The translations under genes and the position numbers were made by a program. From NCBI GenBank assembly GCA_050693875.1, contig JBOGWP010000136.1, positions 1 through 14,780 of the forward strand: a stretch of DNA of 14,780 nt, given 5' to 3'. Under the pieces are notes generated by a model. The model made no database searches. It saw only the letters and a list, made by a program, of their open reading frames with translations, and had not been told where the DNA came from. Below are positions 8,463 to 14,546 of the stretch, in pieces (position 1 is the stretch's first letter; the number at the start of each line of letters is the position of its first letter). This DNA comes from JBOGWP01 sp050693875 (GTDB lineage Bacteria > Actinomycetota > CADDZG01 > JAHWKV01 > JBOGWP01).

Positions 8463-8650
8463 GTTGTGGCTCCTTTCAGACGGAATCCCCCACTCGGGGC
8501 GGATTCTCTTTCGGGAAGGGGGAAATCCGCATCCCAAAAACCGTGGGTTTGTTGGTACTCAAAATGGAGTATGCGAAAAGACGGAAGGCGGATCGTGGTC
8601 CACGTTCTGGCGTGGGGCAGGGCAGGCAAGGCTCTTCAGCCTTCGAAAAA
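8463..8650 (-). promoter_or_regulatory. Candidate structured leader of the SBBP gene, with mutually exclusive stems next to the ribosome-binding site
   Basis: Minus-strand elements in order are: AAGGCT-gaag-AGCCTT (8643-8628); CCACG-6-CGTGG (8615-8600); ATCCGC (8593-8588); TACTC-6-GAGTA (8571-8556); GCGGATT (8530-8524); AATCCGC (8505-8499); and GAATCC-g-CCC..GGG-GGATTC (8506-8483). GCGGATT can pair with the upstream ATCCGC or the downstream AATCCGC, while the latter also belongs to the final GAATCC/GGATTC stem, which lies 7 bases before AAAGGAG. This allows alternative folds next to the translation start. I recognise no known riboswitch consensus. Confidence 0.4.
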
Positions 8651-8750
8651 CCGGTCAAGCCGCAAGGTCTTCGCAGGCCGGAAAGGGGCTCTCAAAAATC
8701 CCTGTAATCAAAAAGAGCTATATCAAAAAATAGAGAGCCGCGACAGGGAC

Positions 8751-8775
8751 GGGCGGCGAACCCGACCCGCCGCCC
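8751..8775 (-). terminator. Possible terminator of the response-regulator gene
   Basis: An 8-bp stem GGGCGGCG/CGCCGCCC with a 9-base loop starts 12 bases after the stop codon at 8788. A TATTTTTTG tract follows about 20 bases beyond the stem on the minus strand, further than in a classical intrinsic terminator. The strikingly AT-rich stretch at about 8695-8735 could instead hold the SBBP promoter, though I see no clean -35/-10 pair there. Confidence 0.4.
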
Positions 8776-8787
8776 CGAACGAACCGG

Positions 8788-9465
8788 TCAGGTCTTGGAG
8801 GGGAGCCGGATCATCCCCCGGCGCAGCCCGATCAGCACCGCTTCGAGCTTGGAGCGCACCCCGAGCTTGGTGAGGATGCTGCGGATATGGCTCTGGACGG
8901 TGTGCGGGCTGATCGAGAGCGCCCTCGCCACCTCTCCGGTGGACTTGCCCTCGGCCAGCTCCTGGAGGATCTCCACCTCGCGGGCGGTGAGCCGGGTGGC
9001 GCCCTCAAGCTCCGGACGGGCTCGGATGGTGTTCTGGAGCCGGCGAAGCACCTGATCGACGCCGCCTTGGGGCAAGACCATCTCCCCGGTTGCAGCTCGC
9101 CGGATGACGCCGATGAGCTCGTGGGCGGCGTGGGTCTTGGGGACGAAGGCGCATGCCCCGGCCTCGATCGAGCGGGCGAGGACTTCGGCCGACTCGACGG
9201 CGCTGATCATGACGACAAGCGTGGCCGGATGAGCATCGCGCAGTCGCTCGCACGCCTGGATCCCATCGATGCCGGGCAGGTCGACGTCCATGAGCACGAC
9301 GTCGGGCTCGGTCCGCTCGCACAGGCGGATCGCCTCTTCCCCGGTGGCGGCGGTGCCGACGGCCTCGATGCCGACCTCTCCGGCGAGGAGGAGCTCGATG
9401 GCGTCGGCGAACATCTGGTGGTCGTCGACGATGAGAACCCGGAGGACCTTGCTCACGGCCGGCAC
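8788..9465 (-). CDS. NarL/FixJ-family response regulator (REC plus LuxR-type HTH), orphan
   Basis: 225 residues, normal length for the family. The receiver domain (about 7-125) has the acidic pair D14-D15, the phosphoacceptor D60 (VVLMDVDLPGIDG), S88 and the conserved K110 (FVPK). A LuxR-type helix-turn-helix covers about 158-218 (RLTAREVEILQELAEGKST, SPHTVQSHIRSILTKLGV). It is a cytosolic transcription factor expected to be phosphorylated by a histidine kinase, but none is encoded nearby. The start is GTG at 9465; a second GTG three codons downstream (9456) is equally possible because neither has a strong ribosome-binding site. Its position upstream of the propeller genes on the same strand makes them plausible but unproven targets. 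Confidence 0.93.
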   Translation of the reverse strand: MPAVSKVLRVLIVDDHQMFADAIELLLAGEVGIEAVGTAATGEEAIRLCERTEPDVVLMDVDLPGIDGIQACERLRDAHPATLVVMISAVESAEVLARSIEAGACAFVPKTHAAHELIGVIRRAATGEMVLPQGGVDQVLRRLQNTIRARPELEGATRLTAREVEILQELAEGKSTGEVARALSISPHTVQSHIRSILTKLGVRSKLEAVLIGLRRGMIRLPSKT

Positions 9466-10296
9466 CCGGAAGGATCATGCGCCGGGTTCCCTGCGACCGA
9501 AGCGGGCCGGCTCTTCGTTTTGGCGGATTGACGCCGTTTGGCGACTCTAGTCGCCCTTTCGCGGTGCAATTGTCCCTTCAATCCAACGCCCCCCGGGATT
9601 TGAATCGGGCCTGCCCCACAGCGCGAGCCGCAACGCCCCAGAATTATGAGTGATAGACCCCGCCGTCGGTAAGTGTCATTTGCATACACCAAATCCAGAG
9701 ACGGGGGAGCAGGCCGGCCTGAGGGCTGGGGCGTCTGGCGATTGTCACCGGAATGCCCGCTCGGCGTGAGTTCCCGCCATCAGATGTGTAGCTGATGACC
9801 GGTCCCGCTCTGAAGGCGCTGCTCGGCGGTCCCGAAGTTCGTGTTTCGCTTGAATCGGCAAGGCTGGCCATGCCATCGCGGGGGCAGGCGAACAACGAGG
9901 CTTTTCTCGACGGAAACACCGATGGAGAACCGTAGGCGTGGCGAGGCGAATTCAACGGCCAAATCGAACGACCGAGACGAGGATTCTCCGGTGGCCGAAT
10001 CGGGCCAACAGCGTAGCCTCGTTGGCCGGCCGGAGAGGCAACGCCCGGCCGCGTTATTCGCATCACTGTCACCGACGTCGAGGGCAAGGTCCACGACGCC
10101 GACGAGGGCGCCGCGATCGGGATGGCGCAGCTGGCCCTCGACGGCGCTGCTGTGCCCCCGATGGCGTTGCACGTAGCGCTGCTCAGCTCTCGCTCGTCAC
10201 CGACGGAGGCGGGCGGAGGAGGCACAGCGGGAGCTTCGCCCGCGGCGACGGCCCCGGCCTGGCATGGGCCCGAGCCGACGGGGGAGGATGGGAGCG
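9466..10296. other. Gene-poor interval of about 830 bases
   Basis: Several open frames cross this interval on both strands (for example 9644-10225 minus and 9841-10176 plus), but none has a recognisable family, a ribosome-binding site or consistent codon use. The segment from about 10045 to 10185, read on the plus strand as VIRITVTDVEGKVHD and AAIGMAQLALDGAAV, has coding-like GC-rich third positions but no start, and its frame runs into the next gene in the wrong phase. It could be a gene remnant. No tRNA or known structured RNA was recognised. Confidence 0.5.
9540..9555. promoter_or_regulatory. 16-base palindrome, candidate operator upstream of the response regulator
   Basis: GGCGACT-CT-AGTCGCC has perfect 7-base arms around a 2-base centre, too tight for an RNA hairpin loop and more like a protein-binding dyad. 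It lies about 75-90 bases before the regulator start. No convincing -35/-10 pair was found beside it. Confidence 0.4.
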
Positions 10297-10938
10297 ATGC
10301 CTCGACTGATCGATATCTCGCTCGGCGTCCACCCCGAGATGCTCACCTGGCCCGGGGACCCCCCGATCTTTGTGTCGCCCACGCGCCGGATCGCCAGGGG
10401 CGACGCCGCCAACGTCTCAGAGGTGCGCCTCGGCACCCACACGGGCACGCACATCGATCCCCCCTTCCACTTCATCGACGGAGCCCCGACTGTCGAGTCC
10501 GTCCCGCTCGACGCCCTGGTCGGGCCGGCATTCGTTGCCGACTTCACCTCGGCCGAGGGCCAGGTCGGGCCCGCCGAGCTGGAAGCGGCAGGCCTGCCCG
10601 CTGGGGTGGAGCGCCTGCTCCTCAAGACGTCCAACTCCTCGATCTGGGAGCAGTACTCGCCTGACTTTCCCGAACGGTACGTATCGCTCGCCGAGGAGGG
10701 CGCGGCCTGGCTCGTCGACCGGGGCCTCCGCCTGATCGGCACGGACTTCCTCTCGATCGAGAAGCGCGGATCGCCCGGGCACCCCACGCACCGCACGCTG
10801 CTCGGGGCGGGGGTGGTCATCGTGGAAGGCTTGGACCTGCGATCGGTGGGGCCGGGCCTCTACGAGCTGGTGTGCCTCCCGCTGAAGCTCTTGGGCGGCG
10901 ACGGCGCCCCGGCGCGAGCCATCCTGATCCAGCGCTGA
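10297..10938 (+). CDS. Cyclase/kynurenine-formamidase family metal-dependent hydrolase
   Basis: 213 residues. The family hallmark HTGTHIDPPFHF lies at residues 48-59; H48, H52 and D54 are the expected metal ligands and H58 is also conserved. The C-terminal CLPLKLLGGDGAPARA block is likewise typical of the family (Cyclase, PF04199). Known members hydrolyse N-formylkynurenine to kynurenine and formate in tryptophan breakdown, but others act on isatin or other cyclic amides, and no tryptophan-pathway gene is nearby, so the substrate is open. Cytosolic, with no signal. The ATG at 10297 is favoured over in-frame ATGs at 10264 and 10288 because GGGGAGG lies 9 bases before it and the family sequence starts there (PRLIDISLGVHP). 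The TlpA-like gene follows after 79 bases on the same strand. Confidence 0.9.
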   Translation: MPRLIDISLGVHPEMLTWPGDPPIFVSPTRRIARGDAANVSEVRLGTHTGTHIDPPFHFIDGAPTVESVPLDALVGPAFVADFTSAEGQVGPAELEAAGLPAGVERLLLKTSNSSIWEQYSPDFPERYVSLAEEGAAWLVDRGLRLIGTDFLSIEKRGSPGHPTHRTLLGAGVVIVEGLDLRSVGPGLYELVCLPLKLLGGDGAPARAILIQR

Positions 10939-11017
10939 GCCGCGGGCCCAGGCCGGTGCGTCCGGCGGACTGCCTACGCCCGGGCCCGGGGCGATAATGC
11001 CCGGAGAGGTGCCGAGG

Positions 11018-11596
11018 ATGACCGATCGAACGCACGAAAAACAGCCCCAGGTACCCAGCCCGGGCAACCGCATCCGCATCGCGGCTGCCCTGCTGGCCGT
11101 CGCCGCGCTCGTCGGGCTCGCCGTTGTGGCCGGCCGGCGCGGCTCGTCGCCCACGACGGCGTTCTCCACCAATCCCGACCGCTGGGAGCTCCCCCGGCTC
11201 GGCGGCCAGGGCACGGTCCGTCTCGCCGACTTTCGCGGCAAGCCGGTCGTCGCCAACTTCTTCGCCTCGTGGTGCGTCGCCTGCGAGGAAGAGCTGCCCG
11301 GACTCGCCAAGGTGTCGCGTGAGCTCGAGGGGCAGGTGGTCTTCGTCGGCGTCAACTCCCTCGACGCCGGGCAGGGGCTCTCGATGGCCAGGCGCTTCGG
11401 CATCGACCAGTGGCCGCTCGTGCGCGACGTCGGCGGGGAGCAGGGGAGCGGGCTGCACGACGCCCTCGGTGCGAGGGGGATGCCGGCAACCGTCTTCTAC
11501 GACGCGTCGGGGCGCCGGATCGACTTCGCCGGCGGCGCGCTATCCGAGGCCCAGTTCCGCGAGCGGATGCGCCGTCTCTACGGCGTCAGGGTATGA
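11018..11596 (+). CDS. Membrane-anchored TlpA/ResA-like thiol-disulfide oxidoreductase
   Basis: 192 residues. A single N-terminal transmembrane anchor (about 19-39, IRIAAALLAVAALVGLAVVAG) places the catalytic domain outside the membrane. The thioredoxin fold follows, with active site W85-C86-V-A-C89, then EEELPGL as in TlpA/ResA/DsbE proteins, and the cis-proline P156 in GMPATVF. Relatives reduce disulfides on exported proteins, for example during cytochrome c maturation; the VA dipeptide between the cysteines does not specify a partner. No cytochrome c genes are in view. The ATG at 11018 is preferred because GGAGAGG lies 8 bases upstream; an in-frame ATG at 10997 has a poorer site. The stop lies 3 bases before a strong hairpin. 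Confidence 0.9.
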   Translation: MTDRTHEKQPQVPSPGNRIRIAAALLAVAALVGLAVVAGRRGSSPTTAFSTNPDRWELPRLGGQGTVRLADFRGKPVVANFFASWCVACEEELPGLAKVSRELEGQVVFVGVNSLDAGQGLSMARRFGIDQWPLVRDVGGEQGSGLHDALGARGMPATVFYDASGRRIDFAGGALSEAQFRERMRRLYGVRV

Positions 11597-11599
11597 GAG

Positions 11600-11628
11600 C
11601 CGGGGCGCCGGTAGTACCGGCGCCCCGG
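11600..11628. terminator. Perfect 14-bp inverted repeat, bidirectional terminator between convergent genes
   Basis: The arms CCGGGGCGCCGGTA and TACCGGCGCCCCGG are perfectly complementary around one central base, so the RNA loop would be formed by opening the innermost pairs. It sits between the TlpA-like stop (11596) and the thioredoxin stop (11635). There is no T-run on either side, as is common in high-GC actinobacteria. Confidence 0.75.
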
Positions 11629-11634
11629 GTGAGG

Positions 11635-11985
11635 TCACGCGCTCTTGGTCTCGGGCTCCGCCTTCAGGTACGGCTCGATCGCCGATCGGATGGCCTGCCG
11701 CGGGCGGGCGCCGACGAGGCGCACCTGCTCCGAGCCGTCGGAGAACAGCACCAGGCTCGGGATCGACATGACCCGGTAGGTGTCCGAGGTCTTCGGGTTA
11801 TGGTCGACGTCGAGCTTGACGACCTTGACCCTCCCGGCCAGGTCGGACGACAGCGCCTCCACCTCGGGAGCGACGACGTGGCATGGACCGCACCACTCTG
11901 CCCAGAAGTCCACCAGCACGGGAACGTCGGAGTCGAGGACCTCGCTGTCGAAGGTTGCGTCGGTTACCTCGGTGAGATGTGCCAT
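11635..11985 (-). CDS. trxA: Thioredoxin
   Basis: 116 residues, the usual single-domain length. It has the classical active site W31-C32-G-P-C35 in the FWAEWCGPC block, D26 in VLVDFW and the cis-proline P76 in SIPSLVLF. It is a cytosolic dithiol reductant for enzymes such as reductases and peroxidases, itself reduced by thioredoxin reductase (not in this window). The ATG at 11985 is the natural family start (MAHLTEVTDATFD). The frame stays open upstream to 12804, but that extension is antisense to the cupredoxin gene and low in complexity. A perfect AAAGGAGG lies 27 bases upstream of the ATG, separated from it by a 7-bp hairpin (see 11996-12020). It is divergent from the cupredoxin membrane gene. 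Confidence 0.95.
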   Translation of the reverse strand: MAHLTEVTDATFDSEVLDSDVPVLVDFWAEWCGPCHVVAPEVEALSSDLAGRVKVVKLDVDHNPKTSDTYRVMSIPSLVLFSDGSEQVRLVGARPRQAIRSAIEPYLKAEPETKSA

Positions 11986-11995
11986 CTGGTTGATT

Positions 11996-12020
11996 CGGAC
12001 GATGTTCGTCCGCCTCCTTT
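11996..12020 (-). promoter_or_regulatory. Shine-Dalgarno sequence separated from the thioredoxin ATG by a hairpin
   Basis: Reading the minus strand: AAAGGAGG (12020-12013), then CGGACGA-aca-TCGTCCG (12012-11996), then 10 bases and ATG (11985). Folding the perfect 7-bp stem would cut the 27-base linear gap to an effective 10 bases, a normal initiation spacing. The same palindrome could instead be a protein-binding site. Confidence 0.6.
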
Positions 12021-12117
12021 CGTGACGTAAACGCCATCGGGTCGGGTGGTATTCCCGCAGACATGCTCGGCCGCGCCGACGGCCCGGCCCGAGCGCCGGA
12101 TAGGATCGCCGCTCGTT
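12021..12117. promoter_or_regulatory. Divergent promoter interval between thioredoxin and the cupredoxin gene
   Basis: About 100 bases separate the two divergent leaders. On the plus strand TAGGAT (12101-12106) is a possible -10 element 11 bases before the ATG at 12118, without a good -35. This would give a leaderless or very short-leader transcript, consistent with the absence of a clear ribosome-binding site for that gene. No confident promoter is seen on the minus strand. Confidence 0.35.
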
Positions 12118-12843
12118 ATGACCGAGCACACCTCCGTGTGGCACAAGATCCTGATCGGCGCGGCGGTCGCCGACATCCTCGCCAACCTGTTGACCGCCGT
12201 GGCGCTCTCCGACATCGAGCCGCTGCTGCTCGCCGTCGTCGTGATCTTGGGCCTGCTCGTGCTCGGCCGCCGCGGACGACTCGCCGGGGCGGTGCTGCTC
12301 GGGCTGATCTTCGCCAACATCACCTTTTGGATGCTGACCGGGACGGCCAGCAACCTTGCCCACCGGGAGGGTGCGCTCGACGCGGTCATCCCGGCGATCC
12401 ATACCTTGATCGCCCTGGTCGGGCTGGTCGGGCCGTTCGCCCTGGTGGTGGCGAGGATCAGTCCGCAGGCCGGCGCCCGGACGCTGCGGTGGGCCGGGAC
12501 GGGGGTGGTCGTGCTCGTGCTGCTGGGCGGCGGAGCAGCGGTTGCAGGCGGCCGGAGGCCGCGCCAGGTGGTCGAGGCCGGCGACATCCGTTTGGCCTCT
12601 CAGAACACGGCGTTCTCGAAGAAGACGTTGACCGCGCCCGCCGGCCCGATCGGCGTCTACATGGTGAACCGGGACCTGTTCTGGCATACGTTCACCATCG
12701 ACGCCCTGCACGTCGACCTCCGGGTGCCGGTGAACGCCGAGCGCAGGGTGGAGTTCACGGCCACCCCGGGGACCTATGAGTACTACTGCCGCATTCCCGG
12801 CCACACGCTCGCCGGGATGAAGGGAACCCTCACCGTCCGGTAG
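12118..12843 (+). CDS. Five-helix membrane protein with C-terminal cupredoxin (blue copper) domain
   Basis: 241 residues. Five predicted transmembrane helices occupy about the first 150 residues (ILIGAAVADILANLL; LLLAVVVILGLLVLG; GAVLLGLIFANITFW; IHTLIALVGLVGPFALVV; GTGVVVLVLLGGGAAVAGG). The C-terminal domain has the type-1 copper ligand set in order: H190 (FWHTF), C224 (YYC), H229 (IPGH) and M234 (AGMKG). Such domains carry one electron; here it would face outside, tethered to the membrane. The electron donor and acceptor are unknown. The ATG at 12118 is chosen because the helices start soon after; the in-frame GTG at 12046 would add an unstructured Pro/Arg-rich extension. The combination of an uncharacterised polytopic N-terminus and plastocyanin-like tail is known in actinobacteria, but I know no assigned function. 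Confidence 0.88.
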   Translation: MTEHTSVWHKILIGAAVADILANLLTAVALSDIEPLLLAVVVILGLLVLGRRGRLAGAVLLGLIFANITFWMLTGTASNLAHREGALDAVIPAIHTLIALVGLVGPFALVVARISPQAGARTLRWAGTGVVVLVLLGGGAAVAGGRRPRQVVEAGDIRLASQNTAFSKKTLTAPAGPIGVYMVNRDLFWHTFTIDALHVDLRVPVNAERRVEFTATPGTYEYYCRIPGHTLAGMKGTLTVR

Positions 12844-12846
12844 AGG

Positions 12847-12872
12847 CAGAGAGGCACCGCCGGTTCTCTCTG
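12847..12872. terminator. Bidirectional terminator between cupredoxin and carbonic anhydrase genes
   Basis: A 7-bp stem CAGAGAG/CTCTCTG encloses a smaller ACC-gcc-GGT hairpin. It fits almost exactly in the 31 bases between two convergent stop codons (12843 and 12875). There is no T-run. Confidence 0.6.
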
Positions 12873-12874
12873 GC

Positions 12875-13414
12875 TCAGCCGGTCGTCGCTCCCGCCACCT
12901 CAGCCGCGCTCAGGTCGATCGTGGCCGCGACCTCCTGCAGCCGCCCGCTGGTGACGTCGTAGACGAACCCGCGGACGGCGTCCTTGTGGAGGACGAAGGG
13001 GCTGGCCTTGATCCGGGCGATCGACTGGCGCACGTCCCCTTCGAGGTCGCCGAACGCCTCGAGGGCGAAGGGCGGCCGGATCCCGGTCTCGGCCGCGATC
13101 TGCCCCTTCACCTGATCGTCGGTGAAGGTGAGCATCCCGCAGTCGGTGTGGTGGACGAGGATGAGCTCCTTGGTCCCGAGGAGGCGCTGCGAGATCACGA
13201 TCGAGCGGATGGCGTCATCGGTTGCCACCCCTCCGGCGTTTCGGATCACGTGGGCATCGCCCTCGGAGAGCCCGAGGATCTTATGGACGTCGAGGCGGGC
13301 GTCCATGCACGCCAGCACCGCCACCCCGCGGGCCGGCGGGAGGGGGAGATCCCCCTTGTCGAAGCTCGAGGAGTAGGCCTCGTTGTTGCGGAGCAACTCG
13401 TCGGTGACGCTCAT
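12875..13414 (-). CDS. Beta-class carbonic anhydrase
   Basis: 179 residues. The zinc site is C36-M-D38-A-R40 (LACMDAR) plus H89 and C92 in HHTDCGML, complete for a beta-carbonic anhydrase; D38 and R40 form the usual catalytic dyad. From memory of that family, GDAHVIRNAGG and the TDCGMLTFTDD block closely resemble the mycobacterial Rv1284 (CanA) type. It interconverts CO2 and bicarbonate in the cytosol, supplying bicarbonate to carboxylases and buffering pH. AGGAGG lies 5 bases before the ATG. It lies downstream of the sulfurtransferase on the same strand (185 bases), so cotranscription is possible but the hairpins between them argue against tight coupling. Confidence 0.95.
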   Translation of the reverse strand: MSVTDELLRNNEAYSSSFDKGDLPLPPARGVAVLACMDARLDVHKILGLSEGDAHVIRNAGGVATDDAIRSIVISQRLLGTKELILVHHTDCGMLTFTDDQVKGQIAAETGIRPPFALEAFGDLEGDVRQSIARIKASPFVLHKDAVRGFVYDVTSGRLQEVAATIDLSAAEVAGATTG

Positions 13415-13469
13415 CGTGACCTCCTAGCGGGTCGCTTCGCTTCCCCGGTACAGGTTGGAAAGGCAAGGG

Positions 13470-13527
13470 GCGGCCTCCGGCCGCGGTCCTCAATGTCGGC
13501 CCGCCTCGCCTTGCTCGGCGAGCCGAG
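13470..13527 (-). terminator. GC-rich hairpins after the sulfurtransferase gene
   Basis: The 185-base gap between the sulfurtransferase stop and the carbonic anhydrase start contains no gene. It holds GCGGCC-tcc-GGCCGC (13470-13484) and CTCGGC-ga-GCCGAG (13514-13527), the second able to refold with a neighbouring CTCGCC. They may terminate or attenuate sulfurtransferase transcripts; no T-runs are present. Confidence 0.4.
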
Positions 13528-13599
13528 GCTTCGCCGGCAGTCCTCTATGCCCAGCTTGAGGTCCGGCCCCGGTCGGTCTCGTCCCCAAACTTGACTCGG

Positions 13600-14442
13600 C
13601 TATCGCTCGACCGGCACGCCGACGAGCGACCCGTACTCGGTCCACGACCCGTCGTAGTTCTTCACGTTCGGGTAGCCGAGAAGCTCGTGGAGCACGAACC
13701 AGGTGTGTGAGGAGCGCTCCCCGATCCGGCAGTAGGCGATCGTGTCCTTCTCCGAGGTGACCCCCACGCCTTCGTAGAGCTCCTTGAGCTCGTCCGGCGA
13801 CCGGAAGCTGCCGTCCTCGGCCGCGGCCTTGCTCCACGGCACGTTCGCCGCCCCGGGGATGTGGCCGGGCACCTGGGCCTGCTCCTGCGGAAGGTGCGGG
13901 GGGGCGAGCAGGTCGCCGCGGTACTCCTCGGGCGATCGCACGTCGACGAACGCCTCGGACGATCCGACCGCGGAGATGACCTCCTCGCGCAGCGCCCGCA
14001 GCTCCGGCCGGCTGCCGGTAATCGTGGGCGGCTGCGACGCGGGGGAGATCTGCGGAGCATCGGCGGCCAGCTCACGCGACTCGAGCTCCCACTTCTTCCG
14101 GCCCCCGTCGAGCAGCTTGACGCTGTCGAAGCCGCGGTACTTGAGGAGCCAGTAGGCGTAGGCGGCAAACCAGTTGTTGTTGCCGGAGTACAGCACGACC
14201 GCCGTCTCCGCGCCCACCCCCGCCTTGCCGAGCAGCTTGCCGAGCTGACCCTCGTCGATGAAGTCGCGCCGAAGCGGGTCGTGGAGGTCGGCCTTCCAGT
14301 TCCACCCCACCGCCCCGGGGATGTGCCCCTTCTCGTACAGCGCGGTGTCCTCGTCCACCTCGATGACCCGAACGTTCGGGTCGCCGAGCTTTCCCTCGAG
14401 CTCATCCGTCGAGATGAGCACGTCCTTTGCGTACCCGGCCAT
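13600..14442 (-). CDS. Two-domain thiosulfate sulfurtransferase (rhodanese)
   Basis: 280 residues, the usual tandem-rhodanese length. The catalytic loop in the C-terminal domain is C238-R-I-G-E-R-S, followed by SHTWFVL, very like mycobacterial CysA-type enzymes (recalled, not searched). The N-terminal domain has the equivalent loop as LYSGNNNWFA with no cysteine, as expected for the inactive structural half. Other rhodanese marks are GHIPGAVGWNW near residue 39 and VPGHIPGAANVPW around 190. The enzyme moves sulfane sulfur from thiosulfate to cyanide in vitro; physiological acceptors are probably thiols or sulfur-transfer proteins, and thioredoxin is a possible one. Cytosolic. AGGAGG lies 6 bases before the ATG. 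Confidence 0.95.
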   Translation of the reverse strand: MAGYAKDVLISTDELEGKLGDPNVRVIEVDEDTALYEKGHIPGAVGWNWKADLHDPLRRDFIDEGQLGKLLGKAGVGAETAVVLYSGNNNWFAAYAYWLLKYRGFDSVKLLDGGRKKWELESRELAADAPQISPASQPPTITGSRPELRALREEVISAVGSSEAFVDVRSPEEYRGDLLAPPHLPQEQAQVPGHIPGAANVPWSKAAAEDGSFRSPDELKELYEGVGVTSEKDTIAYCRIGERSSHTWFVLHELLGYPNVKNYDGSWTEYGSLVGVPVER

Positions 14443-14465
14443 CAGGTACCTCCTCGTATGTTCAG

Positions 14466-14546
14466 TCCGTGAACCTTGCCGTCACGGATGTGGACCGAAA
14501 TGAAGCGAAGTTCCTCCCGTTGTGGACGGGACGACCCGAGAGGGTC
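14466..14546 (-). promoter_or_regulatory. Three tandem stem-loops in the sulfurtransferase leader
   Basis: Upstream of the start there are three perfect short stems in a row: TCCGTGA/TCACGGA with a 9-base loop (14466-14488), TCCCGT/ACGGGA with a 5-base loop (14515-14531), and GACCC/GGGTC with a 4-base loop (14533-14546). They do not match the SAM riboswitch types I know. A structured leader is possible, but each stem is short enough to occur by chance in GC-rich DNA. Confidence 0.35.

Noticed and set aside
8463..8787. Possible c-di-GMP riboswitch in the SBBP leader
   Set aside because: The conserved core elements of GEMM-type riboswitches as I know them are not present; only generic stem-loops are seen.
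9585..9620. tRNA T-arm-like sequence GATTCAAATCC on the minus strand
   Set aside because: The flanking bases do not form the required 5-bp T stem and no acceptor or anticodon arm could be found.
9644..10225. Minus-strand open frame of 193 codons
   Set aside because: No family, no ribosome-binding site and Ser/Pro/Arg-rich composition typical of a shadow frame in GC-rich DNA.
10979..10990. Perfect 12-base palindrome CCCGGGCCCGGG before the TlpA-like gene
   Set aside because: It is made only of G and C runs and is easily produced by chance in this composition; no regulatory context supports it.
11986..12804. Long minus-strand extension giving a 389-residue protein ending in thioredoxin
   Set aside because: The extra 273 residues are antisense to the cupredoxin gene, are low-complexity and rich in Arg, Gly, His and Gln, and no thioredoxin domain needs them.
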